Positions 23,874-31,156 of a DNA stretch of 58,895 bases are shown here, piece by piece. The stretch lies in the NCBI GenBank assembly GCA_023663655.1, contig JAMPGZ010000013.1:1-58895 (forward strand), in the 5' to 3' direction. The stretch is from Lachnospiraceae bacterium (lineage in GTDB: Bacteria; Bacteroidota; Bacteroidia; Bacteroidales; Muribaculaceae). Made by a program: the position numbers and the translations under genes. How positions within the stretch are numbered: position 1 is the stretch's first letter; every line of letters starts with the position of its first letter. The notes under the pieces were generated by a model, which did no database searches, was not told the DNA's origin, and worked only from the letters and a program-made list of their open reading frames with translations.

Positions 23874-24158
23874 ATGTATATGAATTTTGGAGAAGCAATT
23901 GAAGCCCTTAAGCAGGGCAAGTATGTCGCCCGTAAGGGATGGAATGGCAAGGGGATGTTCCTTTGGCTGAAACCGGCAGCAACAGTAAAAGCCGAGTGGT
24001 GTAAAGACCCCAAGCTGAAAAATCTCGCGGAAGCCAACGGCGGTGAAATCGAGGCGTTAGGCACGATCTGTATGTTTACGGCACAGCGTCAAATCCTCTC
24101 AGGCTGGCTTGCGTCACAAACTGATATGCTATCTGAAGATTGGGTGATAATTGCGTAG
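23874..24158 (+). CDS. tad2: DUF2829/Tad2-family protein, candidate anti-Thoeris
   Basis: A 94-residue protein of the DUF2829 family: NFGEAIEALKQGKYVARKGW at the start, GMFLWLKPA, and DWVIIA at the C-terminus are diagnostic. Tad2, a DUF2829 protein, counters Thoeris defence by sequestering the cyclic ADP-ribose isomer signal. The Gly-Trp-rich N-terminal segment is preserved. An insertion relative to short members (KDPKLKNLAEANGGEIEALG) is visible. ATG 23880 is an alternative start two codons in. It lies with DNA-modification genes, consistent with a counter-defence module. Confidence 0.75.
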   Translation: MYMNFGEAIEALKQGKYVARKGWNGKGMFLWLKPAATVKAEWCKDPKLKNLAEANGGEIEALGTICMFTAQRQILSGWLASQTDMLSEDWVIIA

Positions 24159-24163
24159 TTAAG

Positions 24164-24910
24164 ATGAAATCACCGTCTATAGATGTGCTGCAAGCAACGA
24201 TGGGACTACCGGCGAATGCGTTTCCGGTGGTGCCCGTCGTTGATTTCGGCATAGCGTTTAAGCAGAATGAATCCAAGCGTCTTCCAAAAACAATCAGTCC
24301 GGAGGAGGCTCAGGAGCTGTTTGGAATATCCGAATCAGTGAAAATGAATTTCGTGCCGCAAATGCTCATTGCAGTGGCTCTTGACGAGGTAGCCAGATTT
24401 ATAAACCATTGTCGTGAGCGTCGCATAAGCGAGTTCAAGAAACACAACCGCCTCATGAAGCTCTGCGTGGAGGAATATACTGTTGAACTTCAAAAGTCGT
24501 ATGGATCAGCGTTCAGTGCCTATGCCTCGTATGTGGAGCGATATTTTCAGTTCGTGGAGGTGGACCGTTTCAAAATGAGGTGCAGCATAAGCAACATTGT
24601 GAACCGGCAGTTGCCGAAAGAGTTCGACCGGGAGGCAGCCACATTCATTGCAATCATTCACAACCTCATCAACTATGCCGAGATGTGGGATGCCAAGATG
24701 GATAAGCTTATTGCCGCGAAACTTGCCGCTCCAGTACGTCGCAAGCAGAATGAGTATCTGCGGATGATTACTGCAATGTGCGTTGAGTTCGAGGAAACGT
24801 GGCTTTTGCAGATTAAGCCTGACGCAATGATTGATATGAATATGATTGTAATGGCAAACAGGGCATCCGTCCTTGCCGATGCAATCATCGGTGAGGAGGT
24901 GAAAACGTAA
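24164..24910 (+). CDS. Conserved phage protein, unknown function
   Basis: A 248-residue helical protein starting MKSPSIDVLQATMGLPANAF. The middle is rich in Arg and long helices (FINHCRERRISEFKKHNRLM); no catalytic motif is found. It follows the Tad2-like gene by 5 nt and ends at promoter-module copy 4. Upstream ATG 24140 overlaps the previous gene and is less likely. Confidence 0.55.
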   Translation: MKSPSIDVLQATMGLPANAFPVVPVVDFGIAFKQNESKRLPKTISPEEAQELFGISESVKMNFVPQMLIAVALDEVARFINHCRERRISEFKKHNRLMKLCVEEYTVELQKSYGSAFSAYASYVERYFQFVEVDRFKMRCSISNIVNRQLPKEFDREAATFIAIIHNLINYAEMWDAKMDKLIAAKLAAPVRRKQNEYLRMITAMCVEFEETWLLQIKPDAMIDMNMIVMANRASVLADAIIGEEVKT

Positions 24911-25002
24911 GTAAATGTTAAGGTGCTAAAATGGTGGAACTTATGATTGCATATTCCGCCATAAATGGCTAACTTACAGTATAATAAATTACAAGTCAAA
25001 CT
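24911..25002 (+). promoter_or_regulatory. Phage promoter module, copy 4
   Basis: GTAAATGTTAAGGTGCTAAAATGGTGG in two parts (24911-24924, 24925-24937), 32 nt spacer, TAACTTAC (24970-24977) and AAGTCAAACT (24993-25002) before ATG 25018. Confidence 0.6.
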
Positions 25003-25017
25003 AATAAACCCATCGGT

Positions 25018-25371
25018 ATGAAAACTCTTGAAGACTTCAAAAAACTCATTCCAATCCTTGTGGATCTGGTGAAGAACAATGACCATGAAATCGGAGAAAG
25101 TTGTTACGAACGCTATGAGGATAATTATGTGAGCTATGATGAGGACGGTTGGTTAATAGAAGTTTCATATCGATGCAGCGGAGAATGGAATATTGATGAC
25201 GGTGATTATTTGACTCCTCCATCTCGCGAATTGATATGCGCGTGGGGCGAAATTACTGAAATCACCGCCTCTCACTACGATGAAGATACCGAAGAGGAAA
25301 GCGAGTTCAGCGGAGATGAGCTTGAAGAGCTTTGGAACGCACTCTCCGAGGAACTTAAAGATATAGCATAA
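25018..25371 (+). CDS. Acidic small protein, unknown function
   Basis: A 117-residue, strongly acidic protein (runs such as EDTEEESEF and DELEELW). It has an N-terminal helix, a beta-rich centre and an acidic helical end. Such charge and size resemble DNA mimics, which many anti-restriction proteins are, but no family is recognised. It is first in the small-gene train behind promoter copy 4. Confidence 0.6.
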   Translation: MKTLEDFKKLIPILVDLVKNNDHEIGESCYERYEDNYVSYDEDGWLIEVSYRCSGEWNIDDGDYLTPPSRELICAWGEITEITASHYDEDTEEESEFSGDELEELWNALSEELKDIA

Positions 25372-25397
25372 GTCAAACCAAGTAAACAAACCGAAAG

Positions 25398-25574
25398 ATG
25401 ACAGTAAAAGAATTAATAGCAGAACTCCGGAAGATGGATCAAAGCAAATCCGTATATTTTCGGGATGGTCGAAAAATCAAGGCTGTGACAATGGTGACTA
25501 ACTCCCCTCACACAAGAGGTATGGTGGTAGAACTGACCAATGAGGAGTGTGACCTTAAATGCAACCTGCGATGA
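25398..25574 (+). CDS. Small protein, unknown function
   Basis: A 58-residue ORF (MTVKELIAELRKMDQSKSVY, then DGRKIKAVTMVTN). The leading helix and following strands resemble small phage proteins with an N-terminal VKELIAEL helix. An AAGTCAAACCA motif (25370-25380) stands 17 nt upstream of the ATG, and its stop overlaps the next ATG (ATGA at 25571). Confidence 0.6.
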   Translation: MTVKELIAELRKMDQSKSVYFRDGRKIKAVTMVTNSPHTRGMVVELTNEECDLKCNLR

Positions 25575-25792
25575 CCATAGAGGAACGAGATACAGCACGG
25601 GCGATTCAGATCATCGCCCGAGAGCTTAAGAAGCCTGCTCAACTTGCTCCCATTGATTGGGAACAGCGTAAGTGGGAAGCGGCAAAAGCAATATATGCTG
25701 CCAATTTTGGAAGCATGAATGCGGATGAAGCCGTATTTCGTGCTAATGAACTCATCGAAGAATACAAAAGTCAAACCAATAAACCCGAATAA
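25571..25792 (+). CDS. Small helical protein
   Basis: A 73-residue protein (MTIEERDTARAIQIIARELK). It is mostly alpha-helical, with no motif. The ATG overlapping the previous stop is chosen over one four codons upstream. Its final codons contain the AAGTCAAACCA motif (25768-25778) that precedes the next gene by 16 nt. Confidence 0.55.
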   Translation: MTIEERDTARAIQIIARELKKPAQLAPIDWEQRKWEAAKAIYAANFGSMNADEAVFRANELIEEYKSQTNKPE

Positions 25793-25794
25793 GT

Positions 25795-26067
25795 ATGGGA
25801 TACAGAATCTATCCGTGTAAGGTCTATCGCGTTGAACGAGACTTCAAACACGGCGGTTATTTCAACCACCTGTCAGTACAAGTAAACCAAATGTTTAAAG
25901 AAGAGTGCGAGGACACTTCTTGGAACGGCAACGATTCAATCGAGTATGCCGATATGGTCTTTGTGCAGAAGAATGAGTTGGCAAAACTCATAGGTAAATT
26001 CGCAGATCCGGACCAAGGACAGTCGTTAATGAGCAAATATGGCATCTGTAAGGATTATACTCATTAG
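25795..26067 (+). CDS. Small protein, unknown function
   Basis: A 90-residue protein (MGYRIYPCKVYRVERDFKHG) with beta strands then helices (FVQKNELAKLIGKF). No known domain. It ends in TAG, one of several normal amber terminators in the genome. The gap downstream holds a partial promoter-module block (AGTTAAGG at 26073-26080, TAACGATTTTG at 26115). Confidence 0.55.
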   Translation: MGYRIYPCKVYRVERDFKHGGYFNHLSVQVNQMFKEECEDTSWNGNDSIEYADMVFVQKNELAKLIGKFADPDQGQSLMSKYGICKDYTH

Positions 26068-26135
26068 GATATAGTTAAGGTACTCGCTGAAATGCTTTCT
26101 GCGGCTGACAATACTAACGATTTTGTGGCATTCGT

Positions 26136-26309
26136 ATGGGCATGAACCAAGACTACACATATTGCATAGGGGCGTGTCAGCCTCTATGCAATCGCTGTAA
26201 GCGACACTGCCCGCCATCAGTACCGAGCCACCCGAATCAGCAATGGTGGATGGCTCCGGCGGCGAAAGATAACAAATGTGTCAACTTTGATCCTAAAGAC
26301 AATGGCTAA
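26136..26309 (+). CDS. Cys-rich small protein (possible zinc ribbon)
   Basis: A 57-residue ORF beginning MGMNQDYTYCIGACQPLCNR. Six cysteines occur in the first half (CIGAC, CNRCKRHC), then Trp-Trp, then a final Cys. The spacing suits a small metal-binding knuckle. ATG 26142 is an alternative start. The stop overlaps the next start (ATGGCTAA). It is a candidate small transcriptional activator, analogous in size and Cys content to the phage P2 Ogr family, but this is speculative. Confidence 0.55.
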   Translation: MGMNQDYTYCIGACQPLCNRCKRHCPPSVPSHPNQQWWMAPAAKDNKCVNFDPKDNG

Positions 26310-26541
26310 ATTCATAGAGATAAAACAAGAGTGCTCGTTTGGAACCTTTCGGCGTTGTGAATACACTGGAGAACTTGAGATGGCGCGGGAGATAGTATAT
26401 GAACAAACATATATCAACGTAGACCGCATTGAGACTATATTTCCCCAAGGCGATAGATGCGAAATCACTCTCATCGGAGGCAAACGGATAACAGCCATGC
26501 ACTCTGCAATATGGGTGCTGGCACAAATCAACGGACAATGA
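26302..26541 (+). CDS. Small beta-rich protein
   Basis: A 79-residue protein (MAKFIEIKQECSFGTFRRCE) with an alternating beta pattern ending in INVDRIETIFPQGDRCEITL. The layout resembles small FlbD-like or SH3-like proteins common in phages. It overlaps both neighbours by 4-8 nt. Confidence 0.6.
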   Translation: MAKFIEIKQECSFGTFRRCEYTGELEMAREIVYEQTYINVDRIETIFPQGDRCEITLIGGKRITAMHSAIWVLAQINGQ

Positions 26542-26963
26542 GCCATCTTGATAAACCGACTTTCAGTTACATAATGCAGAAGAGTGGTCGTAGACCGAGC
26601 GTATGTAGCTGTGAACAGTGCAAGGCTCAATGCCACACTCCTTGCCTCGGCACACCGGAGGATATAGGAAAGCTCATAGACGCAGGATATGGTGATAGAC
26701 TCGCCCCTACGACTTGGCTTGTAGGTATGCTCATGGGTGTATGTGATCGACCGATTGAAATGGTTCAGGCAAAGGTTGAAAATGGGTGGTGTACGTTCTA
26801 TCATGACGGACTTTGCGAGCTTCATGAAAAGGGATTAAAACCAACCGAGGGCAAACTCAGCCACCATTCAATCAGGAGAGATAATTTCGAGCCAAAGAGA
26901 AGCCTCTCATGGCTTGTAGCTAAAGAGTGGCTGCCACTACAAAACGAACTTACAAAACGATGA
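26538..26963 (+). CDS. Cys-rich YkgJ-like metal-binding protein
   Basis: A 141-residue protein starting MSHLDKPTFSYIMQKSGRRP. A cysteine cluster CSCEQCKAQCHTPC (~residues 23-36) is followed by LGTPEDIGKLIDAGYGDRL, and later CTFYHDGLCELHEKGLKPTE. That order matches the YkgJ/FliB-type zinc- or iron-chelating domain. It may bind an Fe-S cluster or zinc; no role in phage biology is known to me. ATGA overlap with the previous gene. Confidence 0.6.
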   Translation: MSHLDKPTFSYIMQKSGRRPSVCSCEQCKAQCHTPCLGTPEDIGKLIDAGYGDRLAPTTWLVGMLMGVCDRPIEMVQAKVENGWCTFYHDGLCELHEKGLKPTEGKLSHHSIRRDNFEPKRSLSWLVAKEWLPLQNELTKR

Positions 26964-27469
26964 ACAAAGAAATTAAATTCAGAGGCAAACGCCTTGATAA
27001 TGGCGAGTGGGTATATGGTCATTATTCAGATTATATACATCCTGATTGCGGGATTCCAAGACCGAGCATAATCTATACACTGCCAAACTGCGGCAATATG
27101 ATTATTGCTGTTGACCCCTCCACCGTCGGTCAGTTCACCGGACTGAAAGCCGAGGGCGATGAGGAACTATATAAGGGCGACATTGTGGAGATATGCCGCT
27201 TTGACCATAACGGCACAGACCACTATTACATAGCCAATGTGGACTTCTATATGGGAGAGTTTATCCTCTGTGTCACTCACCGAGTTTACTATCAGTGGAA
27301 GAATAACGAACTACATAAGACGGTCAGCAAATACAAAGAAAATGAAGCCGCACCTTGTTGGAGTCTGTCTGAAATGTATATCGGTTGCTGCTACCCAGAC
27401 GGCACAATCGGCAACTGCGAGGACATCAAGATAGTCGGCAACATCCATGAACAATCAAAAAAAATTTGA
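26960..27469 (+). CDS. YopX-family protein
   Basis: A 169-residue YopX protein: KEIKFRGKRLDNGEWVYGHY at the start and VGQFTGLKAEGDEELYKGDI in the middle are the family hallmarks. The domain ends in a beta-rich half with IVGNIHE. YopX proteins are widespread in phages of Firmicutes and Bacteroidota; their function is unknown. ATGA overlap with the preceding gene. Confidence 0.85.
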   Translation: MNKEIKFRGKRLDNGEWVYGHYSDYIHPDCGIPRPSIIYTLPNCGNMIIAVDPSTVGQFTGLKAEGDEELYKGDIVEICRFDHNGTDHYYIANVDFYMGEFILCVTHRVYYQWKNNELHKTVSKYKENEAAPCWSLSEMYIGCCYPDGTIGNCEDIKIVGNIHEQSKKI

Positions 27470-27472
27470 ACG

Positions 27473-28384
27473 ATGAAAATAGGACTTATTGACGTTGACG
27501 GTCACAACTTCCCGAATTTCGCTTTGATGCGAATATCTGCTTGGCACAAGTCGCAGGGTGATAGTGTAGAGTGGATAGAGCCTATATATTGGGATTATGA
27601 TCGAGCATATCAATCTAAAATATTCACGTTCTCGCCCGACATAGACCGTCCTTTCCCATGCGAAGTTGTCAAAGGAGGCACTGGTTATGATATTCAAAGC
27701 CGATTACCTCAAGAAATAGAACAATCAACGGCTATGGACTATTCGCTTTATCCGCAATACAACTTCTCAATCCAATTCTTCTCCCGTGGTTGCATCCGTA
27801 ATTGTCCGTTCTGTCTTGTAAAAGAAAAAGAAGGACATATACATGCAGTAGAACCCGTGCAGCTCAATCCAAACGGCAGACATATAGAAGTGCTCGACAA
27901 CAACTTCTTTGCAAATCCTGAATGGAAGTTTGCCGTTGACTATCTGCTTGCTCAAAGGCAAAAGATCAATCTGCACGGAGTTGATGTACGCATCATGAAT
28001 GAAGAGCAAGCGTACTGGCTTAATAAATTGCCGTTGCACAAAAGCATACATATAGCATGGGACTTGCCGCAGATAGACTTAACCGATAAACTCCGCGAAG
28101 TTATACGCTATATAAAGCCGTGGAAACTCATGTGCTATGTGCTTGTCGGATTTAACTCCACCATTGAACAGGACTTGTACCGCATCGAGCGATTGCGAGA
28201 ACTTGGCATAAAACCCTACGTCATGCCTTACCGCGACTTTGAGAATAAAACCAAACCCTCACAATATGCGAAAGATCTCGCCCAATACGTCAACAAGCCT
28301 ATGATTTTTAAATCATGTAAATTCGAGGATTTCTCACCTCGCAAAGGATTCAAGTGTAAAACTTATTTAACTGAACAAATATGA
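27473..28384 (+). CDS. Radical SAM enzyme
   Basis: A 303-residue protein. GCIRNCPFC (~residues 106-114) is the Cx3Cx2C motif that binds the [4Fe-4S] cluster in radical SAM enzymes, and the following barrel (EVLDNNFFANPEWKFAVDYL ... KLMCYVLVGFN) is intact. An N-terminal ~100 residues (KIGLIDVDGHNFPNFALMRI) resemble a cobalamin-binding-like Rossmann domain. The substrate is unknown. Because the phage carries DNA-modifying enzymes, base or sugar modification is one option; tRNA modification is another. Confidence 0.8.
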   Translation: MKIGLIDVDGHNFPNFALMRISAWHKSQGDSVEWIEPIYWDYDRAYQSKIFTFSPDIDRPFPCEVVKGGTGYDIQSRLPQEIEQSTAMDYSLYPQYNFSIQFFSRGCIRNCPFCLVKEKEGHIHAVEPVQLNPNGRHIEVLDNNFFANPEWKFAVDYLLAQRQKINLHGVDVRIMNEEQAYWLNKLPLHKSIHIAWDLPQIDLTDKLREVIRYIKPWKLMCYVLVGFNSTIEQDLYRIERLRELGIKPYVMPYRDFENKTKPSQYAKDLAQYVNKPMIFKSCKFEDFSPRKGFKCKTYLTEQI

Positions 28385-28599
28385 ACACCCCGATAATAGA
28401 CCTCAATGGTAAAACTTGTTTAGTGACTGCCAAGTGGAGTATCTTCTACGGCAAAGAAGTTGAAGCAATATCCTATGCACATCTAATCATAGATGGTCAG
28501 CCACAATGGAACTGCATCTGTAAGGACGGAAGCGGAGGAGGCATATTGCCACAAAACGCATTAAAACCAATAAACAATGGACATAGCAAAAGCAGATAA
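28381..28599 (+). CDS. Small protein, unknown function
   Basis: A 72-residue beta-rich protein (MNTPIIDLNGKTCLVTAKWS) overlapping the radical SAM stop by 4 nt. It ends in a Gly-rich segment (KDGSGGGILPQNAL). No motif. Confidence 0.55.
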   Translation: MNTPIIDLNGKTCLVTAKWSIFYGKEVEAISYAHLIIDGQPQWNCICKDGSGGGILPQNALKPINNGHSKSR

Positions 28600-28837
28600 A
28601 TTCATTTATCATGATATTCACGACAATATAACATACATATCCAAGGATTTTGACACTTTAATGGAAAAAGTCCCTAATGGTCTTGTATGCATTTGTAAGG
28701 CTGTTGTAAACACTGAAAGTGGACCAATGATATTTGAGATGGATGAAGCTTATTCGGGCGAGCCAATTATAATGCGTAGGTTCATGCACTATGATTCTTA
28801 TATGAGTTATTACAAGCAAAATATAGTGGAATTATGA
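28577..28837 (+). CDS. Small protein, unknown function
   Basis: An 86-residue protein (MDIAKADKFIYHDIHDNITY) overlapping the previous gene by 23 nt and the next by 4. It is rich in Tyr and Met toward the C-terminus (MHYDSYMSYYKQNI). No family recognised. Confidence 0.5.
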   Translation: MDIAKADKFIYHDIHDNITYISKDFDTLMEKVPNGLVCICKAVVNTESGPMIFEMDEAYSGEPIIMRRFMHYDSYMSYYKQNIVEL

Positions 28838-29028
28838 ATAAACCAATAATAAACCCCTCGACCCTGAGCGAGGAGCAGAGAGAAGCAATCAGAAATGCCG
28901 TCAAAGAAATCAGAGAAGATGCCTTTCCGGTATGTGAATTTGAAGAAAAATTGATATTTGCAGAAGATGCAATATCATATTTTGAATGGCTATTCGGCTC
29001 AGATTTTTTTAAACAGAAAGGAGAATAA
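28834..29028 (+). CDS. Small acidic helical protein
   Basis: A 64-residue protein (MNKPIINPSTLSEEQREAIR) with an acidic helix and an aromatic end (YFEWLFGSDFF). It is probably translationally coupled to its neighbours through 4-nt and 2-nt junctions. Function unknown. Confidence 0.55.
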   Translation: MNKPIINPSTLSEEQREAIRNAVKEIREDAFPVCEFEEKLIFAEDAISYFEWLFGSDFFKQKGE

Positions 29029-29030
29029 CG

Positions 29031-29399
29031 ATGAAAGCAAGAGTAAAAGCAACCGGCAAGATAGTTGAGGTTGAAAAGACCGTCTGCTATTGCGCCACAT
29101 GGTCTGACCATGAAAGAATTTACAATAAGTCCGACCTCGACTTCAACCTCGACCCTCCACATCCCGAAGCGACAATCAGCGGGTGGATTGTACGTGACAA
29201 ACAGAGCATCACAAGTATTTTGGCACATCGTGGCTCCAAGCTGTATTTGTGTCAGGAAAAGCCCGAAAGAATAGATTCAATGGGGATTTGGGATAAAGAT
29301 AGCGATTATTATAGAATCCCTGATAACTTTTTCCCAAATATCACGTTTGAGTCAGACCCTCTTGAAGTAGAAATCCAAATTAAACCGAAGAAACAATGA
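29031..29399 (+). CDS. Conserved phage hypothetical protein
   Basis: A 122-residue protein. The N-terminal MKARVKATGKIVEVEKTVCY is beta-hairpin-like, as in several small proteins found in Bacteroidota prophages. The C-terminal half is less ordered. It overlaps the lipoprotein gene by 4 nt. Confidence 0.55.
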   Translation: MKARVKATGKIVEVEKTVCYCATWSDHERIYNKSDLDFNLDPPHPEATISGWIVRDKQSITSILAHRGSKLYLCQEKPERIDSMGIWDKDSDYYRIPDNFFPNITFESDPLEVEIQIKPKKQ

Positions 29400-29638
29400 A
29401 AAATAAACACTTAATCATCGTAGCAATCGCGCTCATGGCGATGCTTTGCGGATGCGAACAAATCAAGAATGCGCCACCCGAAAGCTCGATTATGCAAGAC
29501 GCGGAAGAAGTCAAGACAATCGAATATCAAGGACACTCCTACGTATGCTATCGATTCTATTGCAAGTCGGGATATTCAGGCTGGGGTGGTGCATCCATCG
29601 TCCACGACCCAGACTGCAAGTGTGGAAAAGAAAAATAA
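29396..29638 (+). CDS. Small lipoprotein
   Basis: An 80-residue lipoprotein: KNKHLIIVAIALMAMLCGC is a signal peptide ending in a lipobox (LCGC, lipidated Cys ~21). The mature part has further cysteines (YVCYRFYCKS, CKCGKEK) suggesting disulfides or metal. Small phage lipoproteins often act in superinfection exclusion or in outer-membrane disruption at lysis; which applies is unknown. Confidence 0.65.
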   Translation: MKNKHLIIVAIALMAMLCGCEQIKNAPPESSIMQDAEEVKTIEYQGHSYVCYRFYCKSGYSGWGGASIVHDPDCKCGKEK

Positions 29639-29650
29639 AGATGACAGGTT

Positions 29651-29893
29651 ATGAAAGTAAGTAAATGCGTATGCGATATTTGTGGAGCTGATAATGCGGA
29701 CCACTACAGAATGCCGATGTATCGCACTTTTGACAGCAACGACGGCAAGACGTTTTTCAACTCGCCTAAACTGATTGCAAAGGATGTTGACCTATGCGAA
29801 AGATGCGCTTTAGCGGCTACTAATATTCATTCTGTTGGAGTGATGTGTGAAGAATATCAAATTTATCCCAACCCAATAATCATAAAACAATGA
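29651..29893 (+). CDS. Zinc-ribbon protein
   Basis: An 80-residue protein. CVCDICGAD near the N-terminus and LCERCALAA (~residues 48-56) supply two CxxC knuckles, as in small zinc ribbons. It could be a transcription or nucleic-acid-binding factor. It overlaps the next gene by 4 nt. Confidence 0.65.
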   Translation: MKVSKCVCDICGADNADHYRMPMYRTFDSNDGKTFFNSPKLIAKDVDLCERCALAATNIHSVGVMCEEYQIYPNPIIIKQ

Positions 29894-30201
29894 CTGATCA
29901 AGAACTACAACAGCTCGCAAGAGAGTATGCGGAAGAATATTTTCCTGAACAAGATAGTGCATCAGATTTAGCTCGATATGATAGGATGAAGGATTCTGCC
30001 ATGAACTTTCTGCACTGGCTCACCAAGACCCACTGCATCGTCAGCAAGGAGAAGGTGATGGCGGAATACAACGAGGATAAAGCCACTTACAACAGAAACA
30101 AAGGAGATCTCGGTTACTTTGAAGGGTATTGGGAGGGTCGAGTAGATACCTATGTAGAAGTTTTCGGTACAGAACTATTTGAGGAAAGGAGCGAGAAATA
30201 A
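29890..30201 (+). CDS. Small conserved phage protein
   Basis: A 103-residue helical protein (MTDQELQQLAREYAEEYFPE) with MNFLHWLTKTHCIVSKEKV in the centre. Similar small proteins occur in Bacteroidota phage gene trains; function unknown. Confidence 0.6.
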   Translation: MTDQELQQLAREYAEEYFPEQDSASDLARYDRMKDSAMNFLHWLTKTHCIVSKEKVMAEYNEDKATYNRNKGDLGYFEGYWEGRVDTYVEVFGTELFEERSEK

Positions 30202-30224
30202 AACAACAAAAACAAAGAAGAGAA

Positions 30225-30482
30225 ATGAAAGATTTATTTGAATATTTTGAAAGTCAAGATTGGCACGTCTGCAGGGACGCTCACGACACACCGAAGAAGA
30301 ATGGCATTTACCTTGTGGTCTACGAGGACGATAACGGTAAATATGTGGCAAAGATGAAGTTTAATACGAATTATGAGGTTTCATTCCTCTATGAGCCGAA
30401 TGGTATATGGTATAGACTTGGACATAAAGCGTGGATGCCATACTCAAAATGTGATAAGAAATTGCTCAAACCGCTTAAATAA
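30225..30482 (+). CDS. Small protein, DUF551-like layout
   Basis: An 85-residue protein: PKKNGIYLVVYEDDNGKYVA with an aromatic C-terminal strand (IWYRLGHKAWMPYSKC). The order of strands and the Trp-Met-Pro motif resemble the small DUF551-type proteins seen in phages, but the match is tentative. Confidence 0.55.
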   Translation: MKDLFEYFESQDWHVCRDAHDTPKKNGIYLVVYEDDNGKYVAKMKFNTNYEVSFLYEPNGIWYRLGHKAWMPYSKCDKKLLKPLK

Positions 30483-30926
30483 ATGACAATGAATAACGAA
30501 GATTTTGTAACGTATGAGATAGCAGTATTATTAAAAGCTGATGGTTTTGATTGGCGGGTTACAAATGCCTTTAGTCAAAAGATTAGACTTGAACCATTCT
30601 CTATGGGTCGTCTAAAAAACGTCTCTTGTAAAGCACCGAAGAATTTCAATGACAATCGAAAGGGTGCCGGTGAAGGAATACTGTTTTATTCTCGTCCTAC
30701 GCTTCACACGGCTGCCAAGTGGCTACGTGAAGAACTCGGGATTGATATAGTCATCAGTCCGAGATTCGATAGCAGCACCGGCGACCGCATAGGCTACTTT
30801 TGGAGATGGAGCCAGCGTACTGATGTGAATATGTACCCAAAAACGCATAAGACCTATGAGGCAGCCCTTTCAGAAGCAATCTCTACCATCTTAAATCAGA
30901 TCACTCCACAAAATGAAGATTTATGA
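30483..30926 (+). CDS. Conserved Bacteroidota phage protein
   Basis: A 147-residue protein (NNEDFVTYEIAVLLKADGFD) with a helix-strand layout and the segment TLHTAAKWLREELGIDIVIS followed by KTYEAALSEAISTILN. This helix pattern is common in small proteins of Bacteroides-type prophages. A second ATG at 30489 is possible. Function unknown. Confidence 0.6.
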   Translation: MTMNNEDFVTYEIAVLLKADGFDWRVTNAFSQKIRLEPFSMGRLKNVSCKAPKNFNDNRKGAGEGILFYSRPTLHTAAKWLREELGIDIVISPRFDSSTGDRIGYFWRWSQRTDVNMYPKTHKTYEAALSEAISTILNQITPQNEDL

Positions 30927-31156
30927 GTAAAGCCTTTTTAGCTGACATCAGCGACTTGCAATTAGAGCGATGGCTTCGCCGTCGCAATGCCGGGCAAATA
31001 GCTTGGCGTACAAGAGACGGCAAGGTTATTCCCATCAAGGACATGACCGATGAACACCTTGCCAACACTATTGCAATGTTAGACCGTAACGAGCGTGATA
31101 ATTGGGAGTATGAGGAGGCTCGCGGATCTTGCTCAGAAGAAGACTTACGGATATGA
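30923..31156 (+). CDS. Small protein, unknown function
   Basis: A 77-residue charged protein (MSKAFLADISDLQLERWLRR) that overlaps the methyltransferase start by 4 nt (ATGA at 31153). It contains DGKVIPIKDMTDEHLANTI. It is possibly coupled to methyltransferase translation; no domain seen. Confidence 0.6.
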   Translation: MSKAFLADISDLQLERWLRRRNAGQIAWRTRDGKVIPIKDMTDEHLANTIAMLDRNERDNWEYEEARGSCSEEDLRI

